A stretch of 64,000 nt of DNA from Edaphochlamys debaryana (GCA_016858145.1 JAEHOE010000021.1:124001-188000); one strand, 5' to 3'; counted from the first letter of the stretch, positions 21,908-36,900 are shown. Notes: generated by a model from the letters alone, not told the origin. Numbers and translations: made by a program.

Positions 21908-24900
21908 TCACGCTGCGGCGCCCTCGCCCCCCTGCGCCCCGCCGGCCACCCCCGCCCCCGCCCCCGCCTGCGCACCCGCTGGGCCCCGCTTCGGCCGCTC
22001 CGGTGGCGGCGCCTGCAGCGCGACCCCCGCCGCCTCCACCTCCACGCCCCTGCTACCGCCCTCCGCCTCCTCCTCCCCGACTGCCTCCGCCACCTCGGCC
22101 ACCGCACCAACCGGCCTCACCCCGCCCCCGCCCACGCCCGCGCCTTCCCTCTCCCCTCCCTTCCCCCCTACCGCCTTCTCCACCCCACTCCCCCCGCCTC
22201 CCGCCCCTGCCCCCACCCCCGGGCCCGGCCCAGGCCCGGGCCCAGGTCCAGGCCCCGGGCCCAGGCCCAGGCCCTCGCTGCTGTACTGCAGGCTGACGCT
22301 GGGCAGCAGCGCCCCCCGCGCCAGGTGCGCCTGCAGGCGCAGGCGGGAGGACAGCGCCAGGCTCAGCCGCGCCTCGGTGCCGCCGCCGCCCGCGGGGTCG
22401 GCCCCGGAGCGGCCCAGCTCCTGCAGCTTGTGGCTGAGGGAGGCCTGGGGTGGGGGGTGAGGGAGGTAGGGTGGGGGGTGGGGGGAAGGGTGAGGGGCGG
22501 GGTAGGGTGTGAGGAGGGCGGGTGTGTGGGTGTGAAGGTGGAAGGGAGGAGGCACTGAGGCAGGCGGCTGCATGCGCTGTATGAGGAGGCACGGGGGCAG
22601 GGTTGATTCGTTGCCCTGCCGACACCGCCCTGCCCCTGCCGCACCTGCAGCCTGCGCCCGAACGCCACCTCCACCTCGGTGCCCAGCGCCAGGGTGGACA
22701 GGAAGCGGGAGGGCTGGGGGGGTGGGTGGGTGGGAGGGGGAGGGTAGGAGTCGTGTGCATGGGCTAGGCCGGGTAGCTCGCACATGCGCGTCGCCACCCC
22801 ACGGTTCAACCCCTCCCCCCCTCAAGCACCCCCCACCCCCGCCCCTAAGCCCCAACCTGAGCCACGGGGTCCGGCAGCGCCAGGAGGGAGGGCAGCGAGG
22901 GGGCGCCCACCAACCGCCAGCGCGCGTGGCCGACCTAACGGGTGGGTGGGTGGGTGGGGTCAGGTGGGGGTGCAGGGCGAGGGTGAGGGTGGGGTCAGGT
23001 GTGTGTGTTGGGGTCTGCCGGCATGGGCCCCGAGCCCTGGTTGCCGTTGTTGTCAGACCCCCGGCGGTGCGCCCCTTCCGCCCGCGCACCTGCCCCCGCG
23101 TCTCGATGCGCGGCAGCAGCGATGACACGGTGGAGCGGGCGAGGGAGCGGAGCGCGAGCTGCCCCTTCTCGCCTGGGGGGCAGGAGGGGTGCGGGTGGGG
23201 GTGGTGGGGACGTGAGGACAGGGCAAGGCAGTCAGGGAGCAAGCGTCATCAAGGGGGGAAGCGGTGGCGAGCATCCCTGGCGAAGGTCCGCCCTATCCGC
23301 TCTATCCAGCAACCCTGCCCCCCCCCCCCCCCTCACCCAGCAGTGCATCCGCCAGCCGCTCCTCCAGGACCCGCGCCGCCTCCCCAATGGATCCACTGCC
23401 ATTGCCGTACAGAGATCCAGAGCCACCGCCGCCAGGGCCCCCGCCTCCGCTGCCGCCGCCCCCGCCGCCTCCGCCTCCGCCGCCGGCCCCGCCGCCGCCC
23501 AGCATAGCCGCCGCCAGTGGGTCGCCCGCGCCCACACCGCCGCCGCCAGCGCCCAGGCCGCCGCCGCCGCCGCCGCCCCCGCCGCCGCCGCCGCCCAGCA
23601 GCGGTGTGCCCGAGGCGCTGAGGGAGAGCCCCTCTTGCCAGGAGCTACCCCGGCCCTGACAGGGGGAGAGGGTGGAGGGACAGGGGAAAGGAGGGTGTGA
23701 GGGGTCTCAGACCATGCAGGCCCAGGCCCAGGCCCTGCACCCCATCTGTACGCCACCCGGCGAGCCCTTGAGAAGGGACTTCACTCCTCCCCGGGCCTTG
23801 GCTGTTTCGAGTCGACGCCCTGGCTGCAACCCATGGCAAATCCCGTCCTCTCCCCATCTCTTTCCCCCCCCTAACCCCCTTCTCACCAGAATGGATGCGC
23901 GCAGGTCGCCGCTGACCAACACCACATCCACAAACGGATCCACCGGGCCCCCCGCCTCGGCAGCCCCCGCGCCCTCGCCGCCCGCCCCCGGGCCCCCGCC
24001 CCCGGCGGCCTCCTGCGGCGCCGAGCCTCCCGCCCCGGTGCCGCCCTCCCCTGCCCCGCCTCCGCCGCCCACGGCCGCCTGCTGCTGCTGCGCCGCCGCC
24101 AGCTCGGGCGGTCCGAAGACGATGCGGTTGTCATGGTCCCGGTCGAGGACGAACTGCATTCGGTTTGGACGAGATCGTTGTGTTCAGCCGAGGTCCCGGG
24201 TTGTCCGCTCAGCAGGCGACGCACGCTTCCCCCTATCTGCTCCCTCTCCTGCCCCCCCCCTCCCCCCCCCCCCCCACCTGTGTGGCCACCAGGTTGAGGG
24301 TGCCGCTCTCCAGCGCCACCACCCCCACCGGCTGCAGCCGGTCGGGGGAGGCGGGGCCGGACAGGACCACCTGGGGGGGCGGGGGGGGGTGTGTAGAGTG
24401 GGGCGCGGTGGGGCAAGGTCTGGTGGCGCCGTGCAGAAAGAGGGAGCAGAGCCCAGCTGACCACCGGATCCTAAATCATAAATGCCCCCCCCCCCCCTCA
24501 CCGATCCCCCCAGGCCCAGGTTCAGCACCACTGGGATGACCGCACGCAGCTCCGGACCCAGCGCCACCTCCAGACCCGCCAGCGTCAGGGGCGGGGGCGG
24601 GGGGCCGGAGCCGCCGCCGGGCAGCGAGGACGGGTCCTGGGCAACACGTTCCGGGCACACACAAGGAAGTGGCACGTGAGGAGTACGCCCCTTGATGCCC
24701 TGGACCTCTTTTGGAAGCGCCTTCTCCGCAGTCCATTTGCTGCCTCTCCCTTTCCCCGGCCCCCCCGCGCTCTCACCGCCTCCACCGCCAGCGCTCCGCC
24801 CGCCGCCGCCCCCAGCAGCCCCCTGCCGCCCGCGCCCCCCAGCAGCGCCCGCTTGCGCCCCGCCCGCAGCAGCGCGAAAGAGGACCGCACCACCTCGCCC

Positions 24901-27900
24901 CCGCTGCCGCCGCCCTCGCCCCCGCCGGCCCCGCCCCCCCCGGGCCCCAGGGAGCCCAGGGCCTCGATCCGGTCGGCGGGGGCGGGGGGAGGGGCGGGCG
25001 TGGGCGCGGTCGGGCTCTGCGGGGAAGGGAATGGGGGCGGACGCTGTTGGTGAGTGGCAGACGTTATTGACAGGGGGCAGAGAGGGGTAGAATTCTACAG
25101 ATGGAATACGACGGTACCCCCTGCGTCCATTCCAACCCTTCCCAGACGAACCCCGCAGCCCCGCAGCCCCCCCCCTCCCCACCTGCTGCGCCGGCGGCAG
25201 CAGCGACGCCACCCCCTTGCTCAGCCGCAGCCGCCCCCCCAGCACCGGCTGCGCCAGGCAGCGGCCCAGCGTCAGGCGCGCGTCCAGCAGCCCCGAGTAC
25301 ACCCCCCGGGCCCGGACCTCGGCGCCCTCCACCTCCACCACCAGGCCCCCGGGCCCAGGCAGGCCCCCGGGCCCGGGCCCGGCACCGCTGCCCCCAGGGC
25401 CGCCGGCGCCGCCACCGAAGCCGGGGCTGGGTGGGGTTGCGGAGGCTGGGGAGGGCTTGGCGGAGGCGGCAGGCGGGGGCTTGGCGGCGGCCGCGCGTCG
25501 CCGTGCCGAGCCGTCGGCTGCGGTTGCGGCAGCGGCTGGGTCGCCGCCACTGCCTGCGGCGGGAACCGCGCTGGCTCCCTGCCGGGGGCGCTCCGCGGGA
25601 GGGGCTGGGGCGCCTGGGGCCGGGGGCTGCAGGGGCAGCCCGCCCCGCAGCCGCACCGCCCCCGCCCGCCCCAGGGACGCGTCCAGTACCGCCGAGTGGA
25701 GCGCGGAGCCGTCGAACTGGGGGGAGGTGGGGTTGAAATGGCAGGCAAATGGAGTGGTAGAGCGCGGATAGGGGGTAAACAACGATGGGATCACACGAGG
25801 AGTCGCTGGGTCTCGCGCTCGTGTCTCCACCGCATGCCCCCCGGACCCGCCTCCCCCCCACCCCCACCCACCCGTATGTCTGCGCTCATGTTGGTGAAGG
25901 GGTGCCTCAGCACGGGGGAGTGCAGCGTGCAGCGGGCCAGCCGGGCACGGCCCTCGACCTGGGGTGGGGGGGGGGGGTGGGGTGGGGTGGGGTGGGGTGG
26001 GGTGGGGGGTGGGGGGGGGGGAACACGGGGTGGTGAGGACGGTGGCTTCAGCGCACACTGACCTGGTGGAGGGCAGGTGGCTGATGGAGGTGCATCAATG
26101 CATGCTAGACTCATCTGCACTGCCTTTCACTCCCTGCCCCCATTGAAACCCCTCCTTGCCCCGCCCTGCACCCCTTCACCCCCCCCACCCCCCCGCCCCA
26201 TACACACCCACCTGCGGCGCCGCCAGCCGCCCGTGCGCCCACAGGTCCACCTCTGCGCTGCCCCCGCCCCACTGCCAGCCGGGCACCAGCGCCACCAGCA
26301 GACCCAGACCGCCGTCGCGCACGCGCAGGCTCGCAGACAGCTCCTCCTCCTCCTCCTCCTCCTCGCCCAACCCCTCCTCCCCTGCCGCTACACCCTGGCC
26401 AGGCTCCTGCCACGCTTGGCGCCCCTGCGCCTCCGCCTGCGCCTGCAGAGCCGCCCCCCGGAGCTGTTGCTGTTGCGCTAGGGCCGCCTGCTCTCGGCCC
26501 AGAGCCGCTACCGCGTCCTCCCCCTCCTCCTGCCCCTGCTCCTCGGACAGCTCAGCATCCGCGTCCTGGGCCTCCGTGGTCCCGCCCTGGGCCCCCTGGG
26601 CCTGGGCCTGGGCCTGATCGAGGGCCCGCAGGGCCCGTGCGGCCTGGCCGTCAACCGCCGCAGGGACGGCGGCGCCGGCGGCCGCCTCGGGACCCGGCGG
26701 CGCCGCCGCCTCCGATGCCGCCAGCGCCGCCGCCAACTCCGCGTCCTTCGCCGCCGCTGCCTCGGCCGCCGCCGCGGCGGCGGCGGAGGGCCCAGGCGGC
26801 GGGGCCGGCGCTGCGACAGGAGCGGAAGGGTCGGTGGGAGACGCCTCCGGTGCCTCTGCTGCCGCTGCAGTGGCCAGATCGTTCACTGGCCCAGCGGCCT
26901 CGGCGCCCTCAGGTGGTGGGGCCGACGGTGTGGACGGCTCGGCCCCACCGGCCTCGGGCCCAGCCTTGGTCGCCGCGGCTGTGTCTGCGGCTGACGCAGC
27001 TCCAACCTGCTCCCCTCGGCCGGCTGCCTCCGCTGCCGCCACCGGACCGCTACCGCCCCCCGCCGCCACCGCCGCCGGCTCGGCCCCCGCCTGCTCCACC
27101 AGTGCCGCGCTTTCACCCGCCCCAGCTCCAGCCTCTTCGGGCGACTCAGAGGCCGAGGCCGAGGCAGAGGCTGTTCCAGCGGAGGCGGAGCCGGCGGAAG
27201 AGTTGGTGGTAGAGACCGAGGCTGAGGCGGAGGCGGAGGAGGGGAAGGGCGCTCGGCCGCCGTGCTCCGTGGCGGCCTCTCCGCCCTCCGAGCTGCTGCC
27301 CAGGGGCGCAGAGGCCGGGGGCGAGGCCGCCGCCGCTGAAGCAGGGGGCTGCGGCCAGGCCGCGCCGCCCCCGGCTGCGGAGGAGGAGGGGGCTTGAGGA
27401 GCCGCCCCTGCCTTCCCACCCCCTGCCCCAGCAGCAGAGGGGAGGCGGGCGCTGCCAGTCAGCCTCAGGTACCCACCGCCACCTGCGGCCGCCCCCGAGG
27501 CGCCTCCAGAGGAGGCCGCGGCAGCGGGCGCCGCCTGGCCCGCGGCCCCGGATCCAGCCCCCGCGACGCCTGCGGCGCCCGTGGATCCAGATCCCGAGGT
27601 GGATCCAGATCCAGATCCGCCCCGGGGGGCGAGGTCGATGTCGACGTGCAGGCGCTGGCGGGGGTCCACCACGAAGGAGGCCTAAGGGGGGGGGGGGAGG
27701 GAGGGAGGCAGGGACGGTGGCGCAGGGCAGGGCAGGGCAGGCGCACAGATTGAGAGTGAGGCTGAAACTGTGAAAGCCATTGCCCTCCTTTTGGACCGTG
27801 AAGGTTACAGCCCCCCCCCCCCCCGCCCCCCCCATGCCCACCCGCACCGAGTGCTGGAACGCCCCCCCCCCCGCCCTGCCTCCTGCCCGCTCGCACCTGC

Positions 27901-30900
27901 GCCCTGCCCAGCAGCGCTCCGCCGATGGCGCCATCCTCCACCCGCACCGACACAGCCGCCTGGGGGGGGGACCGGGTGGGTGGATCGTGGAGGGGGTACT
28001 GATGGCGGGGGCAGGAGCGCCACAACAGCTCGCACACCCATGCTTACCCTCCCCCCTTGCACCCCTCTTCCGCTGCCGGCCTCAATTCGAAGGCCTCCAC
28101 CCAGTTTGGCAGCCCCCCCCGTTATCCTCACCGCCCCTCCCCTACTCCCCCCCCCCCCCACCTCCGGCTTGCTGACGCTGCCCCCCAGGCTCCCAGCCAC
28201 AAACAGCCGCCCGCTGAGCGCCTCGCCCGGGGGCAGCCCCGCGGCGCCGCCCGGGCCCCCCCCCTCCGCCCCCTCGGGCCCCCCCTCGGGGCCCCCGGGG
28301 CGGAGGCCCAGCGCCGCCAGGGAGGCGTCCAGGCGCTTGCCCAGGGCTGGGGGGGGTGGGGAGGGGTTGGGAGGGGGGGAGGGGGGAATGAGGGGTTGGG
28401 AGGGGGGGAGGGGGGAATGAGGGGTTGGATGACAGCGGAGGCGAGCCGGCCACGGGCCGTTGCCGTGGGCAGAAGCGGGGAGGGGAGGGGAGGGGAGGGG
28501 AGGGGAGGGGAGGGGAGGGGAGGGGAGGGGAGGGGGAGGGGAGGGGAGCCCACACAGGGGAGACCGTGCGCCCCCTGTCATTGCCCTCCCCAAGCATCAG
28601 CGGCCGAGCCCGGCCCGGCCCGATATGCTTGCACCCACCCGCCAGCGGCGACGCGCCCGCCGCGCCCCGCGCCCGCGCCGCCGCCGCCGCCTGCTCCAGG
28701 GCCGGCGCCGCCCCCGCCGCCAGCGGCGCCAGCTGCTGCAGCGGGAATGCCTCGAGCGAGAGGGAGGCGTCCTGGCGGGCGCACAGGAGGGAGCCGGAGG
28801 CGCGCAGGCGGGCGGGGCCTGCGCGTGTGTGTGTGTGGGGGGGGGGGAGGGGGGGGGGGGGCTGTTAGGGGGGTGGGTAGTGAAATGGTGACATGCAAAT
28901 CTGACTCCCCTGTCAAAGTAGAAGACCGCGGCATGGCTGTTTGGACCTCACCCAGCTCCTCCAGCGCCCTCTACCTCCCCCCCCCCTTCCCCTCGCCCTC
29001 CCCCCAACCCCCCCCCCTCCCCACCCCACCCGCGTCCAGCGCCAGCTCCTCCAGCGCCACCCCCTCCGCCGCGTCCGCCCCCCCCACCGCCCGCAGCCGC
29101 TCCAGGCGGTACGCGGGGCCCCAGCGCCAGTCGGAGCCGGAGAGGGAGAAGTCGAGCGAGGCGGGGCCAGAGGCACCGCCGTAGAGCTGGGGGGTGGCGG
29201 GCGGGTGGGTGGGTGGGTGGGTGGGTGGGTGGGTGGAGGTTGGGGATACTTCACAAGGTTCAAGGGTTTTCATCCACACCGCCCCCGCCCATCCCGGCCG
29301 TGACCCACAGGCGGTCAGGGGCGCAATCATGCCCCGTCTGTACCGTACCGGTACCCGTCTTTCCCGCATCTACACAGCCCCACCCACTGAACGGTCTTCT
29401 ACGCCCCCCTTCTATCCCAAACACACGCACACACCTACGGCTGGCCGGCCCTCCGCCGCGCCCTGTTTCTCTGGTTTACACGAGCAGCAGCCCTGTATGG
29501 TGTCCCTGGACCGTCCCCTGCAGTTACAACCCTAACCCCTACAGTCAACAAACGGTTTCTTACGCCCCCCTATTGCCCCGCCCCCCCCCCCCCCCCGCAC
29601 ACGCACGCACCTGAATGGTTCCCCGCCAGAGGCCGCTGAGCTCAGACAGGGAGGGCACGGGTCCCGCGGGCGCATCCGAGGGGGGCGCGGGGCCCACCGC
29701 CGCGCCGGACCGGCCGGGCCCCTTGAGGCCCAGGCCCAGGCCCGCGGGGCCCCCACCGGGTCCGGCGCTGGGTGCCGCGTCCACGGGGGGCAGGGAGCTG
29801 AAGAGGTCTACCTGCGAGGGCGGAGTTGGGCGGTGCATGCAAAGCGCGGATCGTGAAGACTGCCTGGATGAGGGGGGTAGCGTAGGGGTCGCGCTAAAGC
29901 CACACGCGGTGAAGCCCCAGCCCCCTGCCTCCCCAGTCCTCACCCTCAGCCGCACGTCCTGGGGGCTCACGGCCGATGCAGCGCCCGACTGCGGGGGGAG
30001 AAGCGGAGAGGAGGGTGGGGGTCACTAAAGGCTTGGATAGGCGACTGGTGACGATGCACTGCTGGCGGTGTGCCTTCCAATCCGTTCCGCCCATGCCTTT
30101 CGCGGTCCAAGGTAGGTGCCTCACCCTCGCCCCCCCCCCCCCACACACACACCCGTATGGCCTCCAGGAACCGCGCCTTGGCCGCCCCGTAGTCCCCCCC
30201 GGGGCGGGAGGCGGACGCCGCCAGCTGTACGGCAGGCAGCAGATCCGCGATCTGGGCTGATGGGACGTGGATCTGTACGAGGGGGCAAAGGCGGATGGGG
30301 TCGCGTTGTCCCTCAGCTCCTGCGCATGTGCACCCTGACAACCACCCGTAGCGCCCCCGCCCTGGCCCCCACCAGGCCCCCCCCCGGCCCCCCCCCGGCC
30401 CCCACAGGCCACAACCCACCCGGAAGGAACCCGCCTGACAACCGGCCGCCTCTGCCACCTGCAAAGAGGGACCCCCCCCCCAACAACAAGCAACCTACCA
30501 CCCTGCCCCTCCCACTGGCGAAGTGACGCTCTCCCGCTCAGCCCCCAACACCCACTCCCCCCCCCCTTGGCCCCCACCTGCAGGCGCCACCGGGTGTCTG
30601 CGGGCGCACCCTCGGCCCCGCCCCCGCTGCCCCCCTCCGCCCCCGACTCGGACTCGCTGCCCCCCGTCAGCGGCCCCGCGGCGGCGGCGGCGGTGCGGGC
30701 CCCGGCGGCACCCTGCTCGCCAGGTAGCGGACCGCCGCCGTCGTCCGCCTCGGCGGCCGCCGCTGCCGCCGTCGCCGCCGCGTCCTGCGCCTCCAGCGCC
30801 GCCGCCCGGGCCTTGGCGGCGGCGATCTCGGGGGCTGCGGCGGCCTTAGCGGCGGCGGCGGCGGCGGGGGCTGGGGCTGGCGAGGGCGGGGCGCCGAAGC

Positions 30901-33900
30901 CGGGCAGGAAGACCTCCCCTGAGACCTCGTACCTGGGGAGGGCGGACATGAGGCAGCGTGTCGGATGTGCCAGGGTATGTTGGGCTTTGGCGCCCTCAGC
31001 GCCCCCCCTGCCGCTAGCCCCATCCTCCCACCCTGGCGCCCTGGCCTTCTGCCTTGCACCCCAAGCCCCCACAAACTAGCATCCCTTCACACACCCCATT
31101 TACTTCAGCTATCACTAACGAGGGTCAGCACACACCCCATATTCAATCCTCCCATGCTCCCCCCCTCCCCTCCCCCCTTACACCCCCTTATCCCCCCACC
31201 CCCCACCTGCTTGCCGCCTGCTCCAGCACCGCCTCCTCCAGCTTGATGATGTCCCCCTCCCACCGCACCGCGCCGCTCAGCCGCCCCGCCGCCAGGCTGC
31301 TCAGCCGCAGCCCCTCCGCCACCGCCGCGCCCCGGCCCCGCCGCCCCGCCAGGTCGGCGGCCAGGGAGGCGGAGGCCAGGGAGCCGCGCAGGGAGCCGGC
31401 CTCCAGATCGTCCAGCTGCAGGTTGGCGAGCTGGGGGGGGGGGGAAGGGGGAATGGGGGGGGGGTTAAGGAAGGGGTTGCAAACCGGCGAGCTGTTGGGG
31501 ATGGGGGCGGAGGGTGGAGGTTGACGGGGCGGGGGCGTCATGTGGCCTGCATACCACCACCCAACCCACGTGCACCCAGCGTGGACCCCCAGGGCCCCCC
31601 TACGTGATGTTGGCGGCCGCCAGCAGCCCCTCCCCGCAGAGTGGCTACCACCCAACTGCATTCCCGTGTGCTGAACAAAACGCTCACCTGAACGAACACC
31701 TCTGCCCCGCCATTGACCACCTCCGCCTGATTGTGGGGAGGGAAGGAGCAGGACAGGAGCAATGAGAGGGTAAGCCCAGGGGAGGGCCGGTACGCCCAGG
31801 GAAGGGCCGGCGCTAGGAGCAGGCCACAATTGGACAGAGCGAAGATTGTGAGCGGGCTGGAGAGGCAAGAAGCAGAACCCGAGCCCTGAGTCTCCGCCGC
31901 CGCACATATGCCTTGTGCCGAAGCGAGCGGGTTGACCGGACCTCCTTCCACGCCCCGGGGCCCCTTCCCCACCCCACCCACCTGCATCAGCAGCGGCCCC
32001 CTCCGCAGCAGGAACCGGCTGTCGGCGCCCTCCGCCGCACCCGAGGGAGCGGGCGGCAGCGGGTGGGAGGCGGGGCCGGACCCCGCAGCCTGGGGCTGTG
32101 GGTGCGGAGGCGGCGCAGGGGGAGACCCCGCACCCCCCGCCGCGGCAGCGCCGGCCCTGGCGCCAGCACGGCCGGCCGCGCCGTTGCCGTTGCCGTCGCC
32201 GGAGGTGGTTGGAGCGGTTGCGGTTGCCACGGTTGCGGCGGTTGGGGCGAGGGGCGGGGGCGTGTAGATGACGGGGGGCGGGGGGGTGGGGTCTGCGTCC
32301 AGGTTGAGGGCGGTGAGGAGGTCGGGGACCTGTGGGGGGGAGGGGGAGGGGGGGGGGGACCGGTGTCAGCAACACCTGCCGGGCGGGCCTCTTCCACCCA
32401 TAATCCCCAGCCCGCATCGCTGGTCGCCGGACCTGCGAACCTACAAGCGACACCCCCGATACAAGCGATACCTCCACATGCCTGCTCCGTGTCTACCGCC
32501 CCTCAATGCCCGCCTCGTGCCACACGGCTCCCTCCTTCACCCACACTGGCCAGCTCGCATCGCTGGTCGCCGGGCCCTGCTGCAAACCTACAAGTGACCG
32601 CACCCAACCCCCCTCCCCCTCACCCCTGCCCCCTCACCGCAAGCTCAAAGTCCAGAAGGTCTCCCAGCCCCGCGCCGCCCGCGCCCCCAGCCGCCGCGCC
32701 CGCCGGCCCCGTCACCGGCACCGCCGCGCCTCCGCCGGCGCCCCCCGCGCCGCCGCCGCCGCCTCCCGCCGCCGCCGCCGCTGCCGTGGCGCGCACGGCC
32801 ACGCTGCCGGCGCCGCCCGGCCCCCCCGCCCCCGCCTCCACCGCCGCCGCCCCCGCCAGGCCCCCCTGTCGGACCAGCTCCAGTCCGTTGATGCGCACAC
32901 CGGCCAGGGAGATGGTGCCTGGCAGGGGGTGGGATGTGATGCGGAGTTGGGCGAGGTTAGTTGAGGTGGGTTGAGGTCGGTTGAGGTGGGTTGGATGGCG
33001 GGGTGAGGATGGCTCTACCGTGTCGTGGGTTTGGGTCCCAAGTGTGGGTTGAGGAGCAGGGAGGCTGGATGAAACGCGATCGACTACAGGAGCCCAGCTC
33101 AAGTCCGGCTGACGTGCAGCGCAAGGTGGCTCACCCTCGAACCGCCGGGGGCTGTTGTACGGCACGTGCGGGTTTGTGGGCTGCACGTACGGCACCCACT
33201 GCCGCCGCTGCGCGCCCGCCCCCGCCCCGGCCTCCCTGCCCCTGCCCGCCGCCGCCGCCGCGCGCCCCGCTGGCTGGGCCCCGCCGGGCCCGGCTGGGCC
33301 CCCGCTGGGCCCCGCTGGGGCCACGGGCCTCAGCGCCAGGCGCGCTGCCCCCTCGAGGCGCAGGTGCAGGGGCTGGTTGGCGGCCAGGGGGTCGAAGGGG
33401 GGAGGCGCGGCGGGGCCCTGGAGGGGGGGGGGGCAAAGCAGGGGAGCAGATGAGGGGATGCAGTGGGGTAGGACAGGGGCGTCAGCGTGCGGAGAGTCTG
33501 TGGGCAGGTATCCGGGGTCACAGGGGGCGGATGCGGTCCAACGGTTTCCTTCCCGTCAGGTCGGCCCTCCTAGCAGGCGGAAGCATGCGGAGCACCCCTG
33601 GCCCTGGCATGCTCTCTGGCCCCGGCCCTGGCCCCTGGCCCTTGGCCCTGGCCCTGGCTCTCTGTCACGTGAACACACGCCCCCCCCCGTGTGCGCCCCC
33701 GTGGTTCCCACCTGCGCCGCGGAGTACAGCAGCGCCGGCAGCAGGTCCGCCCCGGGGGAGGCGGTGGAGAGGTCCAGGTCGGCGCCCAGGAAGCGGGGCT
33801 TGGCGAAGTAGGTGGCCTCGGCCTGAGGGGGTGTGGGGGGGGGGGATAGGGGGAGATAGGGGTGGATAGTGGTGGTGAAAGGTTGGGGTGAGAGAGGAAA

Positions 33901-36900
33901 GCGAGCTGCACAGGAGCAGGGCCCGAGGTAAGGAGCGCTCACGCAGACAGACAGACACATGTGACCGGTGTTGGCCCAACCCGCACGCTCTGTAAGGGCC
34001 AGAGTCGAACAACCCGCACGCTGTTTCCTTCCTCCCCTCCCTGGTCCCCACCTGCGTCTCCGCCTCCCTCAGCTGCTGCAGGAAGGGGATGGCGGTGTGG
34101 ACGGTGGCGTCCAGGGCGAAGGCGGGGGAGCGGGCGGACACGGAGATGGCCTGGGGGGGGGGGAGAGCAGGCAGACAGGGGGAGGGGGGGGCGCGTGATG
34201 GAAGCCAAGGCGGGGTTCCGAGGAGGCGGGGAGGACAGGAGGCCTGGCCTCGCTGGCCCGCCCACTAGTGACACCCTCCGCCCCAATCACGCAACCCGCA
34301 ACTCCTTATCCATCTGACACCCCCTGTTTACCCCCGTGCCCCCTCCCTGCCCCCCCTGTGCCCGCCGCCCCCCTCAACCCCTTCCTCCCACGCAATCCCT
34401 CCCGCCGCACCCCCGCCCCCTGCCCCCCCCCCACCTCCCCAATGCTCCAAAAATCACCCCCCTCCCCCACACACACCTCCTGGCTGAACTGTGCGCTGCC
34501 GCTGAGCCTCGCCGCGGGCGCCTCCAGGCTCAGGGCCACCCCCGGCGCCAGGTGCGACCCCGCCATGGCCCCGCGCACAGCCACGGACCCCAGCCGCACG
34601 CCGTCGGGCAGCTCCACGCCCTGAAGGGGGTGGGTGGGGGGGTGGGGGCATGGGGTGAAGGGGGGGGGGTCATGTCCAATGTTCACCCGGCCGCCAAGAT
34701 ACAGCCGCCCTTAAAACTCTACTCTCCGTGTGTCGCCTCCCCAAACCACCTCCGCTCCGCTCGCCCCTCCTCGCCCTTCCCTTCAAACCCTCCCACCCAA
34801 ACCCCCTCCCCCCCGCGATTCCCCCCCCCCTAACCCCCCCCCCCCCCACACACACACCGGCGGCAGGTAGGCCGCCGCCAGCACGTCCGCGTCCACCCCC
34901 GCCGCCTCCCCCGTAACGCTGATGGCCCGCGGGTCGGCCTCGGCGGCGGGGGCCAGCCACATGCGGCCGCTGCCCAGCAGGGAGCCGCCGCCCTGGGGCT
35001 GGACCTGGGGGGGGAGGGGTGTGTGTGCAATGGTTGATGCGGCGTGGGGAGGCGGCGGGCTCGGGGGCGGCTCGTGGTCACCACACTGCAAAACCGCCGG
35101 GGTTCAACCCTAGAAGCCTTCCCCCAAGTCAGCCTATCCCTCCCAGCCCCCCCCCATTCGACGCTCTCCCGCTTATCAGCTTCAAACACACCCCCCCACA
35201 CACACACCTGGACCGAGTGCAGGTTGAGCATCTGGGTGGACATGTCGAGCGTGAACACACCCTGGGGGGGGAGATGGGGGGGGGGAGGGGGGGTTGGAGC
35301 GGGGTAATGACACAGGTGATGAGTGTGCGATGCATATAGAAAGGGCCGTACGGGCCCCCCATGGCGGACCTCGGCTCCGGCCCTCGGGGTGGGAACTCGG
35401 GCTTCGGCTTTGGGTCGTGCCATATGCCCCCCTCCCTCCATGCCCCGGATGCATCCCGTATGCCCCTACTGGGTGTACTATGACCTTTACGCACGTGATA
35501 CGTATCCCCTCTTTGGCCATGCTGGCCTTCTCTCTGCCCCCCCCCCCCTCTCCGCCCCACTCACCTGCGCCCCCAGGAGCGCCACCTTGTCGTACCCCGC
35601 CACCGCCCCCCCCGCCCCCAGCATCGCCCGCAGCGCCGGGTTGTCCTCCAGGCCCGCGGCCAGCTGCTCGGGGGAGGGGCGGACCGCCACCGCCGAGCCT
35701 GGGAGATACGGGAGGGCGGCGAGGGGTGGGTGGGGTGGGGAGCATGGCGAGAGGTACTGGCCCCGCGCTGCATGCTCGGCAGGGCCAGGTCGTCAGGAGC
35801 CCGCCTCGCTGCACATACCCCTCCCTGTCCTCATGCCCCCTCCCCCATGCCCCCTTCGCCTCCCCCTCCCCAGTCCCCACCGCTGAATATGGGCCGCTCC
35901 AACGGCCCCGTGCAGTGCAGCACCCCCCGCACCGCCCCCGCCAGCGCCAGGGGGATGGGCCGCACGCCCAGGGAGGCGCGCAGGGCGTTCACCTCCACGC
36001 CGCTGCCGGGCACGTTGCACTGCAGCCTGGGTGGGGTGGGGTGGGGAGGGGGGACGCAGCGGGAGTGGAGGAGGGGTTTGGGGGGTTGGCATGAACAAAG
36101 CTTCGGCACCTCTGGGGACAGGGAGGTGGCGGCCACCTCGCCACGCACTTCCCAGCAATGCCTCTACGCCGGAGCACGACCCCCCCCCCCCCCCCTCCCC
36201 CGTGTGAACCCCTTGGACCCGGGCTCCCACGCAAGATGAGTTGCAGCCCCGGGTCCACCCCGGAGGCATCTTCACATGTGTGCTCCGCACCGCCCATCCC
36301 GTGTTCGGGCGTTCGGCTTCTCCGTGTCCCCTGCGTGCTTTCTATTACATTCTCTACTTGCTTAACTACTATAATTACCGTTACATTCTAGCGCGCGGCC
36401 GTATGCACCCCACAGCACTGCACGCGCACTTCTTCACAATGGCCGTCTCTCACTTTGCCCCTTCGCTCCTCGCCCCCGCCCCGCGACCGTGGCGTGCCTG
36501 GGTCTCGTGGTGGGTCTATCTTTGTTCCTAGGTACGTCGGTTGGGTGGGGCGTTTGCTGCGGTCCCAGTGCGGTTCGCGTAACGAACGCATCCCACAATG
36601 CACGCCGGCACGCACGCACGCCAGCCCAGCAAGCTTGCCTGCATACTGCACTGAGAGTGCTCTAGAGTTAGATCTAGCCGCTCTAGCCTACGCCACTCGT
36701 CAGAGCAGCCAACGCCATCGCCGGACCTTTCGCTCTGGACCTCGGTGCGCATCGGGCTCGCTGGCTGCCGCTCTATCTCTTCCTCCGCTCTCCAATGCTC
36801 CGAAAATCATCCCCCCCCCCTCCCCCCCCCCACCTGTATGTCCCCGTCTCCGGGTTGAGGTCCATGTCCCCCGTCACGCTGATGGGCACCGCCCCGTAGC

